A DNA stretch of 64,000 nt from assembly GCF_023343835.1 (NCBI RefSeq), contig NC_064435.1:39332603-39396602 (forward strand). Reading direction: 5' to 3'. Shown here piece after piece: positions 37,601-46,410 of the stretch (its first letter is position 1; each line of letters begins with the position of its first letter). The notes under the pieces are model-generated. The model was not told the DNA's origin. It did not search any database and worked only from the letters and a program-made list of their open reading frames with translations. The DNA is from Lagopus muta. Its lineage: Eukaryota > Chordata > Aves > Galliformes > Phasianidae. Made by a program: the position numbers and the translations under genes.

Positions 37601-38265
37601 TGTTTGGAGCACTTTCTGTTAAGTTTTCTGTTAAGAAAGTTATAAAGCAAGAGAAGAATATTTCACTTCCTTGTTACCAAATAGTTAGATCTTTCGATTG
37701 GAAAAGATGGCAGTGGCTCAGGGGCCACTTGAAACAAGGGGTCTTTTGAACTAACAACACCAGAGTGGGAGAACAAGTCCCTCTAGTCTTATTGTTAGAA
37801 GGTTTATTTAGACATGAAAAATACGGATTCCTATCAAAGTCAATAGTAAGTGGAACAATAAAAAGTTTGAGAGTCTGGTGTCAGAATACCTCGTAGTCTG
37901 CTTATTAGAATAACCTCCCAGATAATGAGTTAAGTTCCTTCAGGTAAATTTGGGAACTCAACTTTGTCTTAACACATCTTAAAAGTAGAAAATGAACTGT
38001 TGCCATCACTCACGTTTCCTTTAGAGCCCAAGATACAATAATGTATAATTTTGCATCTTGCACCCATAATGTAATGGATTTCCATCAGGGAATGGTTTTA
38101 TTGTGTTGAAAGCCTGAAAATCCTACATTTATTTTTACAGTGTTTGAGAGTATCTGCCAGTTGAGATTCATTATTGCTGTTGGTATTTTTTGTTTTTTAG
38201 ATTATAAAAGATGTGCAAGGTTGCTAACAAGATTAGCAATGAGCCCTCTGTGTACACAGTCCTAG
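7207..38265 (+). CDS. ALKAL1: ALKAL1 (FAM150A / augmentor-beta), ALK/LTK receptor ligand, four coding exons
   Basis: Join 7207-7540, 29899-29952, 37197-37277 and 38201-38265 (534 nt, 177 aa plus stop). ALKAL proteins are secreted cytokines that bind and activate the receptor tyrosine kinases ALK and LTK at the cell surface. Residues 1 to about 28 form a signal peptide with a leucine-rich core (AIVLLLLAS). Residues 30-111 are a basic, Pro/Ala-rich pro-region. Residues 112-177 are the augmentor domain: [18 protein letters not shown], then [15 protein letters not shown], then [12 protein letters not shown] and a C-terminal SPLC. Cysteines 138, 152, 161 and 174 are the four conserved ones, expected to form two disulfides. 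The start is the first ATG in this frame; upstream the frame is open without another ATG. The [19 protein letters not shown] version of the motif fits ALKAL1 better than ALKAL2, from family knowledge rather than a search. At 177 aa it is longer than mammalian ALKAL1 (about 130 aa), owing to the pro-region. Confidence 0.93.
10594..10626. repeat. (TA)n microsatellite
   Basis: Sixteen uninterrupted TA units in the first large ALKAL1 intron. Confidence 0.92.
10713..10750. repeat. T-rich / (GTTTT)n tract
   Basis: T runs separated by single G residues. Confidence 0.85.
12246..12271. repeat. Poly-T tract
   Basis: 26 consecutive T residues, about 70 bp upstream of a CR1 fragment. Confidence 0.9.
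12341..12440 (+). mobile_element. CR1 LINE 3'-end fragment
   Basis: About 100 bp ending in cttgatgatctttaaggtct, ttccaacctgag and ctattctatgattctc. A short 5'-truncated copy inside the ALKAL1 intron. Confidence 0.85.
16085..16490 (+). mobile_element. CR1 LINE 3'-end copy
   Basis: Begins near the ORF2 C-terminal segment cctaggtctgttcagcttag, passes through ctggaacaggctgcccagag and ends in gcaattctgtgattctgtgg. The short open frame at 16190 is a remnant of ORF2. Confidence 0.92.
18392..18410. repeat. (AAAAG)n short tandem repeat
   Basis: About four aaaag units. Confidence 0.85.
22453..22578 (-). mobile_element. CR1 LINE 3'-end fragment
   Basis: Inverted CR1 terminus: begins cacagaatcatagagttact, followed by diverged internal sequence (gatcacaaagatcatcaagt). 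Old copy inside the ALKAL1 intron. Confidence 0.8.
29673..29711. repeat. A-rich tract after a polyadenylation-like signal
   Basis: Long A runs interrupted by single G residues and a ggtaag step. It follows AATAAA at about 29645 by some 22 nt, like the tail of a retroposed transcript. Confidence 0.7.
29750..29798 (-). mobile_element. Very short CR1 3'-end fragment
   Basis: Inverted CR1 terminus (cagaatcacagg, then ttggaagggatctcaaaaga). Only about 50 bp remain, about 100 bp upstream of the second ALKAL1 coding exon. Confidence 0.75.
29899..29952 (+). CDS. ALKAL1: ALKAL1 second coding exon (start of augmentor domain)
   Basis: A 54-nt exon between acceptor ctctcctcag (ending 29898) and donor gtaagc (29953). 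With the last base of the previous exon it reads [18 protein letters not shown], residues 112-129, and the first base of Gly130. This is the hallmark segment before the cysteine-containing part of the family. Both flanking introns are phase 1, so the exon is symmetric. It sits about 100 bp downstream of a CR1 3'-end fragment and 190 bp downstream of an A-rich tract. Confidence 0.93.
31737..31758. repeat. Poly-T tract
   Basis: 22 T residues. On the minus strand it reads as a poly-A following an AATAAA about 14 nt away. Confidence 0.88.
32490..34020 (-). mobile_element. Long CR1 LINE with reverse-transcriptase remnant
   Basis: Starts with the inverted CR1 terminus (tagaatcacagaattacagg) and extends about 1.5 kb. 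On the minus strand, 33718-33521 encodes [20 protein letters not shown] and 33514-33293 encodes [20 protein letters not shown], followed by the catalytic FADDTKLGG. These are reverse-transcriptase blocks of CR1 ORF2. The frame is broken between the two blocks and the 5' end is truncated, so the copy is inactive. Confidence 0.93.
34441..34680 (+). repeat. Unclassified interspersed repeat, copy 1
   Basis: Shares many blocks in the same order with 46190-46410: gattga(a/g)cacctggtga, gggagcacaggtg, ccaggatc, ctcattta, a ggctgg block and gtaagcag. I cannot name the family. The strand given is only the orientation matching the second copy. Confidence 0.7.
35402..35645 (-). mobile_element. Diverged CR1 fragment
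   Basis: Inverted CR1 3' end (aatcatatgatagcttgggt, then gagtggacctcaaatatcat). It continues through the CR1 block near cttattcctcccacccctca and stops where the next CR1 begins. Confidence 0.8.
35648..36483 (-). mobile_element. CR1 LINE, 3' part of a copy interrupted by an LTR
   Basis: Begins with the inverted CR1 terminus (atcacaaagttatagaactg). It runs through tgttccagtgctttgtcacc and ccagatggggccttacgaga to ttgttcagatccc, where the LTR begins. The CR1 sequence resumes at 36929. Confidence 0.9.
36484..36928 (-). mobile_element. Solo LTR of an endogenous retrovirus
   Basis: About 445 bp with imperfect terminal inverted repeats, TGTCACGG at one end and CCATGACA at the other (TG...CA type). 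It is flanked by a probable 5-bp target duplication (atccc / gtccc) and inserted cleanly into a CR1 element. No internal viral genes are present, so it is a recombined solo LTR. Orientation is inferred from the T-rich, polyadenylation-like stretch when read on the minus strand; the family was not identified. Confidence 0.75.
36929..36981 (-). mobile_element. CR1 continuation on the far side of the LTR
   Basis: gtccctttggatggcatccc and the following cttcctcctgtgtcatcaac continue the CR1 consensus exactly where it was interrupted at 36483. This shows the two pieces were one element. Confidence 0.78.
37197..37277 (+). CDS. ALKAL1: ALKAL1 third coding exon (first two domain cysteines)
   Basis: An 81-nt exon between acceptor cctcaaacag (ending 37196) and donor gtaagt (37278). 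It completes Gly130 and encodes [20 protein letters not shown], then DCSTPA (residues 131-156) and the first base of Tyr157. Cys138 and Cys152 lie here. It is symmetric, phase 1 on both sides. The upstream flank carries a CR1/LTR insertion complex that ends only about 215 bp before the exon. Confidence 0.95.
37278..38200 (+). other. ALKAL1 last coding intron
   Basis: 923 bp, GT..AG, phase 1, no recognised element. It has a T-rich 3' end before the acceptor. Confidence 0.85.
38201..38265 (+). CDS. ALKAL1: ALKAL1 last coding exon (C-terminal augmentor helix and stop)
   Basis: Follows acceptor ttgttttttag (ending 38200). It completes Tyr157 and encodes [20 protein letters not shown] and a TAG stop at 38263-38265. 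Cys161 and Cys174 are the last two conserved cysteines. The [14 protein letters not shown] ending is diagnostic of the family. A consensus donor lies 12 nt after the stop (see the 3' UTR entry). Confidence 0.95.
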
Positions 38266-38277
38266 GATGTTTGCTAT
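38266..38277 (+). other. ALKAL1: Start of ALKAL1 3' UTR, ending at a consensus splice donor
   Basis: Twelve bases after the stop codon the sequence reads gctat|gtaagtat, a near-perfect U1 donor. If used, the 3' UTR is spliced. An exon junction this close to the stop should not trigger nonsense-mediated decay. The alternative is a continuous 3' UTR that ignores this donor. Confidence 0.45.
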
Positions 38278-38840
38278 GTAAGTATCATTTTTTCCTCACT
38301 ATTCTTTTAAAATTATTTAATAGTCTAATGATTTATTTCACATTTGTACCTTCCTATTGCATGTGCACGCTGAAACATGATATAAATAGTGCATCAACAT
38401 GGAACTCTGGCATTGCTATTAAGACTGGCTATATGGACATGGAAATATATGGCAGCACTGGTGTCTCTGATATAAATCCCATTGTATTGTCCTACCAGTC
38501 CTTGGTGGCACTGTAGACCTTAATTATGTTCTGGGTCACATTTTGCTGTCAAAACTTAGAGAAGACTAGTTAGTGAAGGTGAAAAATATATGAAGACTTG
38601 ATCAATGCATTTCAATCCTTTAAATAAGAAGACTCTATTGTTAATGTATAAAAAAAAGAAGGTCTTGGTCTCATGTCTGCAATCTTAATAGATGCCCTAT
38701 CACTTCATCATCAGGACCTCTTTCATTCTCGAATTTTGTTCTAAGAACTTGTCAAATGTTCTCTAGTCCGTTGACTATCAATGAGGTGTTTGCACATTTT
38801 ATACTAATTTGAAAAACAGCACTGATTATTATGGGCCAAG

Positions 38841-38861
38841 ATATATATATATATATATATA
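38841..38861. repeat. (AT)n microsatellite
   Basis: Ten AT units downstream of the ALKAL1 stop codon. Confidence 0.9.
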
Positions 38862-39125
38862 AAATCAGTGAAAATTGATGTATTTAAATTTCTTCAAAGG
38901 CTGTTTCCTCTCACAACTTCCTTCTGTCAAATACCGCCTGGATTTTGGTGGAGCAGTGTGTGTCACTTCTTCCTGAATCAAGACTTCAATTCATACTAAT
39001 CAAGGGTAAAAAAGAGTAGGATATGAGTCAGTGTTAGTTAAGTTGATTTCCAAGAGGAGGTGGGATTCGTTTTGGTGTCTGTGCAAAAATGCTTAGAAGA
39101 ATATGGCAGTAATTTGGTGCTGAGA

Positions 39126-39195
39126 ATTTATTTTACTATTTATTTCCTTAACAATTTTCAATTTATTTTATAATTTATTTTCTTAACTATTTTCA
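39126..39195. repeat. 35-bp tandem duplication
   Basis: Units 39126-39160 and 39161-39195 both begin atttatttta and end attttca, with about four mismatches in 35. Confidence 0.8.
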
Positions 39196-40874
39196 GTCTG
39201 TTTTGCCTCTTGCCTTCTGGGTCTTGCACGTTGTTTTGAATCTATCAGGACACCAAACCTGAGGCTGGCTAACAGATGCTATTACTTTGTCAGGACTTTT
39301 TTTTTTGCCAGGAATCATTTCTGAATGTCCATTAGTTGTTATTTTTTGCTTTGGTTTGTTTTTTTACATCCCTGCAAAACTGTATGTTTTTTAGTTTTCT
39401 TATTCAAATCTCTGCATTCAGAAGCATCCTGGAAATCTCTGATTTTATGAGCTTTCATTTATCTGATCTGTTTTCCATTCATCTGTACCTCTTTACTCCT
39501 CTGGGTTCATGGCTTGGGCCTTTCAGAAACATTTCTGAGTGTTCTAGTACTTTTTTTTTTTTTTTCCCTTTTCTTTCAATCTGGTGAGTCAAAAATTTAC
39601 TTCCATATTCACAGTACATAAGCCACTATCACATCCCATTTCCAGCTTTAAAATATGAAAGAATCGTGAGTTGTTCCTGAGTTGCAAAACCAGTTGTTCT
39701 AATTTGACTGTCACAAATATACTCTGATATGACATGTGGGAAAGGGAGGGTAAGCCATGTTAGCAGCTCATGTACACTGTGTTCACATAAAAATATCTCT
39801 AGGCTGACTTTTTCTCTACTCTGTTGAAAACAGAGAGAACATTACAGGAAAAAGCAGAGCTATGATCTGACTGTTTTCTAGCTTCCTCTGTGTTCCCTTG
39901 TGCTGTTCCTCCACTGGGTAGATGGAGTGGCTAGTTTCCGTGAGAGCTATCCAGTGTCTGCTTGAAACGGATGCATTTTTCTGAGAAAGATGAAGGGCAG
40001 CAGAAGCTCTTCTCTCTTCTCTCTGACTAAAAAGGGCAGTGCAGGAGTTGCATACATTACTCCCTTAATAACGCTGGATTTGTAATATGATTTAGCAATT
40101 GCATCTACTCCAGCTTTTGGCTGGAGGATCTGTTTTCCTCTCCACCCATAGCTTACAGTGGACTGGGTCCTAGCTGGTATTTTACATAAGGACTTTGCCT
40201 TTGCTTTAAAATCTTGAGAGACTCCTGAGATGCTCAGTTGACTGCAAGAAAGAAGGGCAACTGTTCTGTCAGATGCCTTAAAGCATTTCATCCTAGTGCA
40301 CAAAAATAGGCTACAGTTTCCTCAGAACCAGAATTGCAGTGCTAGAACATGGATATTTTCTTCCTTCCCTTTCAAGTACCTGAGGAAAAAAAAAGGAGAT
40401 GTGGTCTTTTCGTGTTAGAAACAAAGCATTGTCTTGGGAAATTGTTTCTCACATCGAAGTGGCAGCATGCTGCAGCAGGAGCCGAGGGGCACAGCCTCGG
40501 ACTGTGCTTCAGCACCATGGAGAAGGTCAGGGAGGGTTGGGCTTCGAGAGTTTCTTTTAATTCAGATGCTTGCAAATGGCGGCGAAGCGTTTGATAGAAC
40601 TCAGTGTCTGCAGATGCGTGTAACTATATTCGTGGAAGGCTTTCTTGTGAGATGTGCAGCATGAAGTGCTGTGTGTTAAACCTCTTTGCACCAACACTGA
40701 GCATTTACCATGGCCAAACTCATCAACGTTTGCAGAAGGCCAAGACACACTGGAAGTCTGGAGTGAAGACTTAAGCAATCCGCAGAAAACTGATTTAGAA
40801 TCAGAATTATACTAAGCAGTCGTCTTCTGTGTTTTGAAACCAGTTATAAAATGACATGTCCTTTTATCTTGCAG

Positions 40875-41715
40875 ACTTTCTACTAAGGAGAGAATTCTGA
40901 TTTGCCAAGAAAGTGCCTTGAAATCTTCCAGGACAGAGAAGACATCTATTACCTTTTTGATTTATGACATTTTGTTACTAGATGCATTTTATTTTCATAT
41001 ATTTGTTGGACATTCCATATTTGTGTAAAACATTATTTTATTTTAATTTGTAAATTTGTTGCCTATAGTTCAGACAAGCCAATTATTTAAATACGTTGTA
41101 TATAAAGAATACTAATAATATACTGATTAAATGCTATAATCATATGCAGGGAGTTAGAAAAATTTTGCTGTTTCTCTTGTTCCATTCTATTTACATCATT
41201 TTGCTCAGGCTCTTACTTTCATTATTTGCACTAACTTGAAATGCAGAAGTCTATGTAACTGAAATCTGAATAAGCTGTGGAGAAGTTTTACTTGCCATGG
41301 AAGATATTTTATATTATGAAGCTTTGTTAATATATATATTATTGCGCATCAGAACAAAAAATGCTCAGAAATGCACCTTGCTTTCAGGAACAATTGTATG
41401 ACTATTCTGGATTAACATCAGTTACATTTGTACTGGCACTTATGGAAAGAGTTGCAAATAATGTAAATATAAAGACTGGAAAACTGCAATGCAGTTTTGA
41501 TGGAATAAAGAACATAAAAATAAACTATTTTCCAGGGGAGTTATTTACATTTATTAACAGATTCTTGTTTAACATGTAAACTTAACTAACCTTGCACAGT
41601 GGAAATAATTTTCCACTGAGAACTGCAAAGTACTGTGTTGAGTTTTTTGCAGCATTTCTTTTTAAGAGGTAAATTCTGTTCAATGGGACACCAATAAAAA
41701 TGTGTCATTCACCTG
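40875..41715 (+). other. ALKAL1: Probable 3' untranslated terminal exon of ALKAL1
   Basis: Begins after a good acceptor (cttttatcttgcag, ending 40874). It runs through very AT-rich, 3'-UTR-like sequence with no meaningful open frame. Candidate poly(A) signals are ATTAAA at 41126, AATAAA at 41504 and AATAAA at 41693. The last is followed by a GT-rich element (ttttgtgtgagtg, about 41734-41746) at normal spacing, so cleavage is most likely near 41710-41720. It could instead be the tail of a continuous 3' UTR or a separate noncoding transcript. Confidence 0.45.
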
Positions 41716-41746
41716 CTGTGGACAACAGAAACCTTTTGTGTGAGTG
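41693..41746 (+). terminator. Poly(A) signal AATAAA with GT-rich downstream element
   Basis: AATAAA at 41693-41698, then a tgtgtgagtg stretch about 40 nt downstream. It is the best-formed polyadenylation site after the ALKAL1 stop codon on this strand. Confidence 0.5.
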
Positions 41747-42695
41747 AAGAGAGCATTATGAAAGAGCCCCATAGGAGAGAAAAAAGTGTCAAGTTGTCTG
41801 AAACTGGAGAATAGGATGAAAGCTTTTATCTTGCAACACATCAAGCCTTCCTATTTGTGAGGAATCCAAAGCAGGGGTGCTAAATCTTATTTAAATTGTG
41901 ACGATGGCACTTAATACTCGTTTATCTCAGCTGTTCTTTTGTTTTTTTTGTTTTTTTTTTTTGTAAGCTTTACAAAGATTTTTTTGATTGCTTTACAAAT
42001 AACTCTGTATGAAGTGAGAAGTGAGAAATTTATGGTTAGGTGTTGAGTAACTGACAGTGCATGCTGATCATTGTGCTCAGGTCACAATTCTGTTCATTAA
42101 TTGACTGTTCAGAAATTCTCCCTCAGAGTCAGTCTATCTTTTCCTCCAGTATAGGCTTCATGAGCTCTTCAACTTCTACGGACCACACTTCTCTGTGAAC
42201 AGAATAGCAGGGAAACTTTGCTCTGGGATTCCTTGTCAAATAAGCATATAGACATCCAACTACCTTATTCTCACATCCAGAGGGGATTTGTTTCTTCTTT
42301 CTAAATTTGTCACTGGTTGTGACACCAGTCAGTTCAGTTCACACCTTCTCCAGGTAAGGTCATGTTCTGCTTGGGCAACAATATATTTAAACAACTGTTT
42401 GAAAGCTGCTCCTTACTCACAGCTTTTGAATTAGTTACTCTTTCTGTAGTCCTTGGAAGGCTGTCAAATGCCGTTTGTATTTATTCTTAGCAGTCATTTC
42501 TCAAACTTACTGCCACTGTATTCTTTTGACAAGAGCAAAGTTTTCAAGCCTTGTTCTAATCCATGTGGTAAGGAGTATTCATACTGAAGATACAAAAAGT
42601 AGGAAAAATCCTTTTTTCTGAATGGTGAGATAGGTAACCAAAATAGAGAGCAGAGGCTCTGAGAAAAGCTTCTGTCTTTAGTTCTTTAGTCTTGC

Positions 42696-42720
42696 TTTTT
42701 TTTTTTTTTTTTTTTTTTTT
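42696..42720. repeat. Poly-T tract
   Basis: 25 T residues followed by a C-rich stretch. Confidence 0.9.
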
Positions 42721-43911
42721 CCTTTCCCCCCACTCTTGTTTGTTTTCATCTCTTCCTTCATCCCTCTTGTCATTTCTCAGGAAAGGTTTAATGAAAATAA
42801 TGAAAGGAGAAGCGAAAAAAACAAAAAGTTCTCTTCTGATAAGTTTTTTGGGAAATGAGGACTAATTATAAAACCTCAGTTGGTTTGTCTAATGCAGTTT
42901 CTGGGCGTTAATCTAAGAGCTTCACTAATCAAGAGCTTCACCTTATTTTGTCAGAATAAAGTCTTATTGAGCACTCAACTCCTACTTCTGGGAAGATTCA
43001 CAAATACTATAGAGATACTAAGCATAGATTCATGCACAAAATTAAAATTTTGTTAAAAGGGAAAAAAGTGTATGAAAAGAATTATGGAAGGCAAAGCTTC
43101 CATTCGTCTACTTTCCAAGAAGTTTTGTAGATTATGGTTTGGTTTTGGGTGGTTTGGTTGATTTGATTGTTTTGGTGCTTTTATTTTGTTTGAAAACAAG
43201 ATAATCTGAGTCAGCTGTGGCATGTATTCTTTTCTTTTTGGCCCTAGAGACTTTTTGTTCCTCAACATGCTTTGAATGGCTGGAATTTAAGCTAGGTATA
43301 ATGTACTCTCCCTCTATTATTTCACTGTTCTTCACTGTACTGCTTAGATGTAAAGTTACTGAAGTTAGGAGTATAAAAAAAATAACCAAGTTGAGTAACA
43401 GAGTAATTATACTATTTTAACTTTTTGTTTTAAAGCTTGTTAATGGTCCTAAATTGTAGGGACCAATTTTGGAAGGTGGTTATTTGAAAGCAGGATGAAG
43501 AACCATGTGCCTTAGAATATGAGAGGAGATGCTTTTAAGTAAGCTTTGCATTTTTCCAAATTAAGCAACCCATTTGTGTTTTCTCTTCCAACATTCCTTC
43601 AGTTTTTTCCCTATCATTAAACTGAAGTAACAGTTTGGCTTTGAAAATAGGATTTGCTGACGGTTTTCCTGTAAGCATGTTTTCCTTTCACGTTCAAGAA
43701 GTTCTGTCTAATTTCTATCCTCTTGATCATATATGGGATTCCAAAACCACTCAGATCTAGTAGCAGAAATAAAGATAGTAAACAGAAACAAAGGTATTTC
43801 TTCCGACATCAGAACAACCAAGCACAGGAAGATTTAGTGGGAGAGAGTTGGAACATCTAGTTTGGTGAAGAGGGCTAGGATGAGTGGCTGTTGTGCTGGA
43901 GAAGCAAGCAT

Positions 43912-44505
43912 CCACAGAATCACAGAATGGTCCTGGTTGGAAGGGACCTCAAGGATCATGAATCTCCAATCCCCCCTGCCACATACAGAGCCAACAACCT
44001 CCACACTTAGTACTAGACCAGGCTGCCCAGGGCCCCATCCAACCTGGCCTTGAACACCTCCAGGGATGGGGCATCCACAACCTCTCTGGGCAGCCTGTTC
44101 CAGCACCTCAACACTGTCTGTAAAGAACTTCCCTCTGATATCCAACCTAAATCTTCCCTCCCTCAACTTAAAACCATTTCCCCTTGTCCTGCAGTTATCA
44201 ACCCTTTCAAAGAGTTGATTCCCCTCCTGTTTGTAGGCTCCCTTTAGGTATTGAAAGGATGCAATGAGGTTACCTGGCAGCCTTCTTTTCTCCAGGCTGA
44301 ACAAGCCCAGCTCCCTCAGCCTGTCTTCGTAGGGGAGGTGCTCCAGTCCCCTGATCATCTTTGTGGCTCTCCTCTGGACCCTTTCCAACAGCTCCCTGTC
44401 TTTCTTGTACTGGGGTCTCCAGACCTGGACACAGTCCTCCAGATGGGGCCTTACAAGAGCAGTGTAGAAGGGGACATTCACTTCCCTGTCCCTGCTGGTC
44501 ACAAC
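43912..44505 (-). mobile_element. CR1 LINE copy with open ORF2 C-terminus
   Basis: Starts ccacagaatcacagaatggt with little divergence from typical CR1. On the minus strand the ORF2 C-terminal region reads [19 protein letters not shown], then [19 protein letters not shown] and [19 protein letters not shown] without a stop over most of its length. The lack of decay suggests a younger copy than the others here. Confidence 0.93.
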
Positions 44506-44689
44506 CAGCCTAACCATTCTCATCATTCCATGGCCAGATGCTGTCTGCACTGGAGCTGGGCTGTGAAAGATGATTAACATGAAAGGAAATGAAGGAGAGA
44601 TGAAAATAAAAATGATAGACAGCACTTACTTCACTGCAGTATGGGATTGAACTTCCTAAACTAATATTTGCTGCTGGCCAATGTTTCCA

Positions 44690-45140
44690 GCAGAGGGCCA
44701 CGAAGATGATAAAGGGCCTGGAGCAACTCTCTTATGAGGAAAGGCTGAGCAACCTGGGTCTGTTCAGACTTGAGAAAAGAAGACTGGAAGGGGATCTTAT
44801 CAATGTCTATAAATATCTAAGGTACAGGAGGCAAAAGGATGAGGCCAGATTCTTTTCAGTGCTGTGTAGCAATAGGACAAGGGGAAATGGCCACAAACAG
44901 AAGCATAGGAAGTTCCTACAAATGTGCATAAGAACTTCATGGTAAGGGAGACAGAGCACTGCAACAGGCTGCCCAGGGAGGTTGTAGAGTCTCCTCCTCT
45001 GGAGAAGACCTCTCTTCAAAACCTGCCTGGATGCCTATCTGTGCCATCTGATCTAGGGAGCCTGCTTTGCTGGGGGGTTGGACTTGGTGATCTCTAGAGG
45101 TCCATTCCAGCCCCTACAATTCTGTGATTCTGTAATTCTG
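44690..45140 (+). mobile_element. CR1 LINE 3'-end copy
   Basis: Begins cagagggccacgaagatgat, includes ctgcccagggaggttgtaga and ends in ttctgtgattctgtaattct. ORF2 remnant [19 protein letters not shown] is visible at 44706. Its truncated 5' end faces that of the minus-strand copy about 185 bp away. Confidence 0.93.
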
Positions 45141-46189
45141 TTTCATTTCTTCTCCTCTTCGTTAACCCCTTTATACAGTTGAGCTTATCACCTAGTCTTG
45201 GACACTTACTTCCTCTTTGTCCCCATGAATATGAAAGTCCTATCACCTGCTCATAGACAGTTCCAAAATGAGATACGAGCTATTATTATTAAAAATCCGC
45301 CAGGTCAAGGTTTATGAGGGCATAGAAGAGATGAATCCAGAAGCAAAAAAGTGTATAAAAATTTACTAAGCTTTCATTGTAGCTTCACTGTAAGAAAATG
45401 ATACTCATTTTCTGTCATGTTCTGATAAACTAATATATGCCATTTGCTATCACAAAATTTCCCATTTGACTCAGGAATATCTATTATTTTTAACAGTTTA
45501 TATCATACCAGAACCATTTTACCATCCATGTGGATTGATTTTGCCATGGGTGAGTGTGATTAATTTAGCTTTGATGTTAGTTTGTCCATAATTCTAGTAA
45601 TATTTGCATTAGTATTTGATTCATTGGCCTATTTGCACTATCAGAAAATTTTTGTGCAGGACTCACCAAAGTTTTCAAAAACAACAGCTACAGCACTCGC
45701 TCTGCCATGGTTGATATTCACCTTTACTTAATGCACAACATTGAAGCCCTCAACATACAGAAGTTTATACACAGAATACTGTTATTGTTTTCTGTGATAT
45801 CTATCTAGTGAATGTGGAAAGCACAGGACTATAATAGTGTCTTAAAAATGGAACATGAAGATAAGCTGTGACAATTATACAGGTAGCTGAAGAAGGATCT
45901 CAAGAGATCATACGCCAGCTGTATATACAGTGCTGATGGTGCTCCTCTGTGTCAGCTACCTCATTGCTATGGCATTACATCTAATGTAGGTATCTAAACC
46001 TTAATATTTCCACCTGTATTTTTAATTTCTTGGGTAAAATTTTTCACTGGTGCTTTTTGATAATACTACTGATCTTTGGAATGAAACAATGCCAGATAAA
46101 AAGTAAAAATACAAATGAAAGCTGTCTCCCTGATCTTCTAGAACACTTGAGGAACTGGCAGGGTTTAATGTTGTAGCAAAAATACTAAG

Positions 46190-46410
46190 TCAGGGCTTGA
46201 AGCAGCGATTGAGCACCTGGTGAGAAGGCAGGGCCAACCCAAGGGAGCACAGGTGCATGCAGTGCACCTGAGGGACTGGAAGATGTAGAGCCAGGATCCA
46301 CCTCTTTCCAGAACTCATTTAAGGGCTGGCCATGGAGGTGAGAGTATTTTGCTGGAGGTCACTGCCTACCTGAGGCCTTTAAAGGGTAAGCAGCTTTTTT
46401 TTTTCTTTTG
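46190..46410 (+). repeat. Unclassified interspersed repeat, copy 2
   Basis: Second copy of the repeat at 34441. Shared order of blocks: gattgagcacctggtgaga, gggagcacaggtgcatgcag, ccaggatccacctct, actcatttaagggctggc and ctttaaagggtaagcag. Not CR1; family unknown to me. Confidence 0.7.

Larger units (their letters stand above)
38278..40874 (+). other. Predicted 3' UTR intron or unspliced 3' UTR
   Basis: AT-rich sequence with an (AT)n tract at 38841 and a 35-bp tandem duplication at 39126. No coding signal. Whether it is spliced out depends on the donor at 38278 and acceptor at 40874. Confidence 0.45.

Noticed and set aside
43834..44625. 263-codon minus-strand frame
   Set aside because: It is CR1 ORF2 C-terminal sequence plus flanking DNA, not a host gene; recorded as a mobile element.
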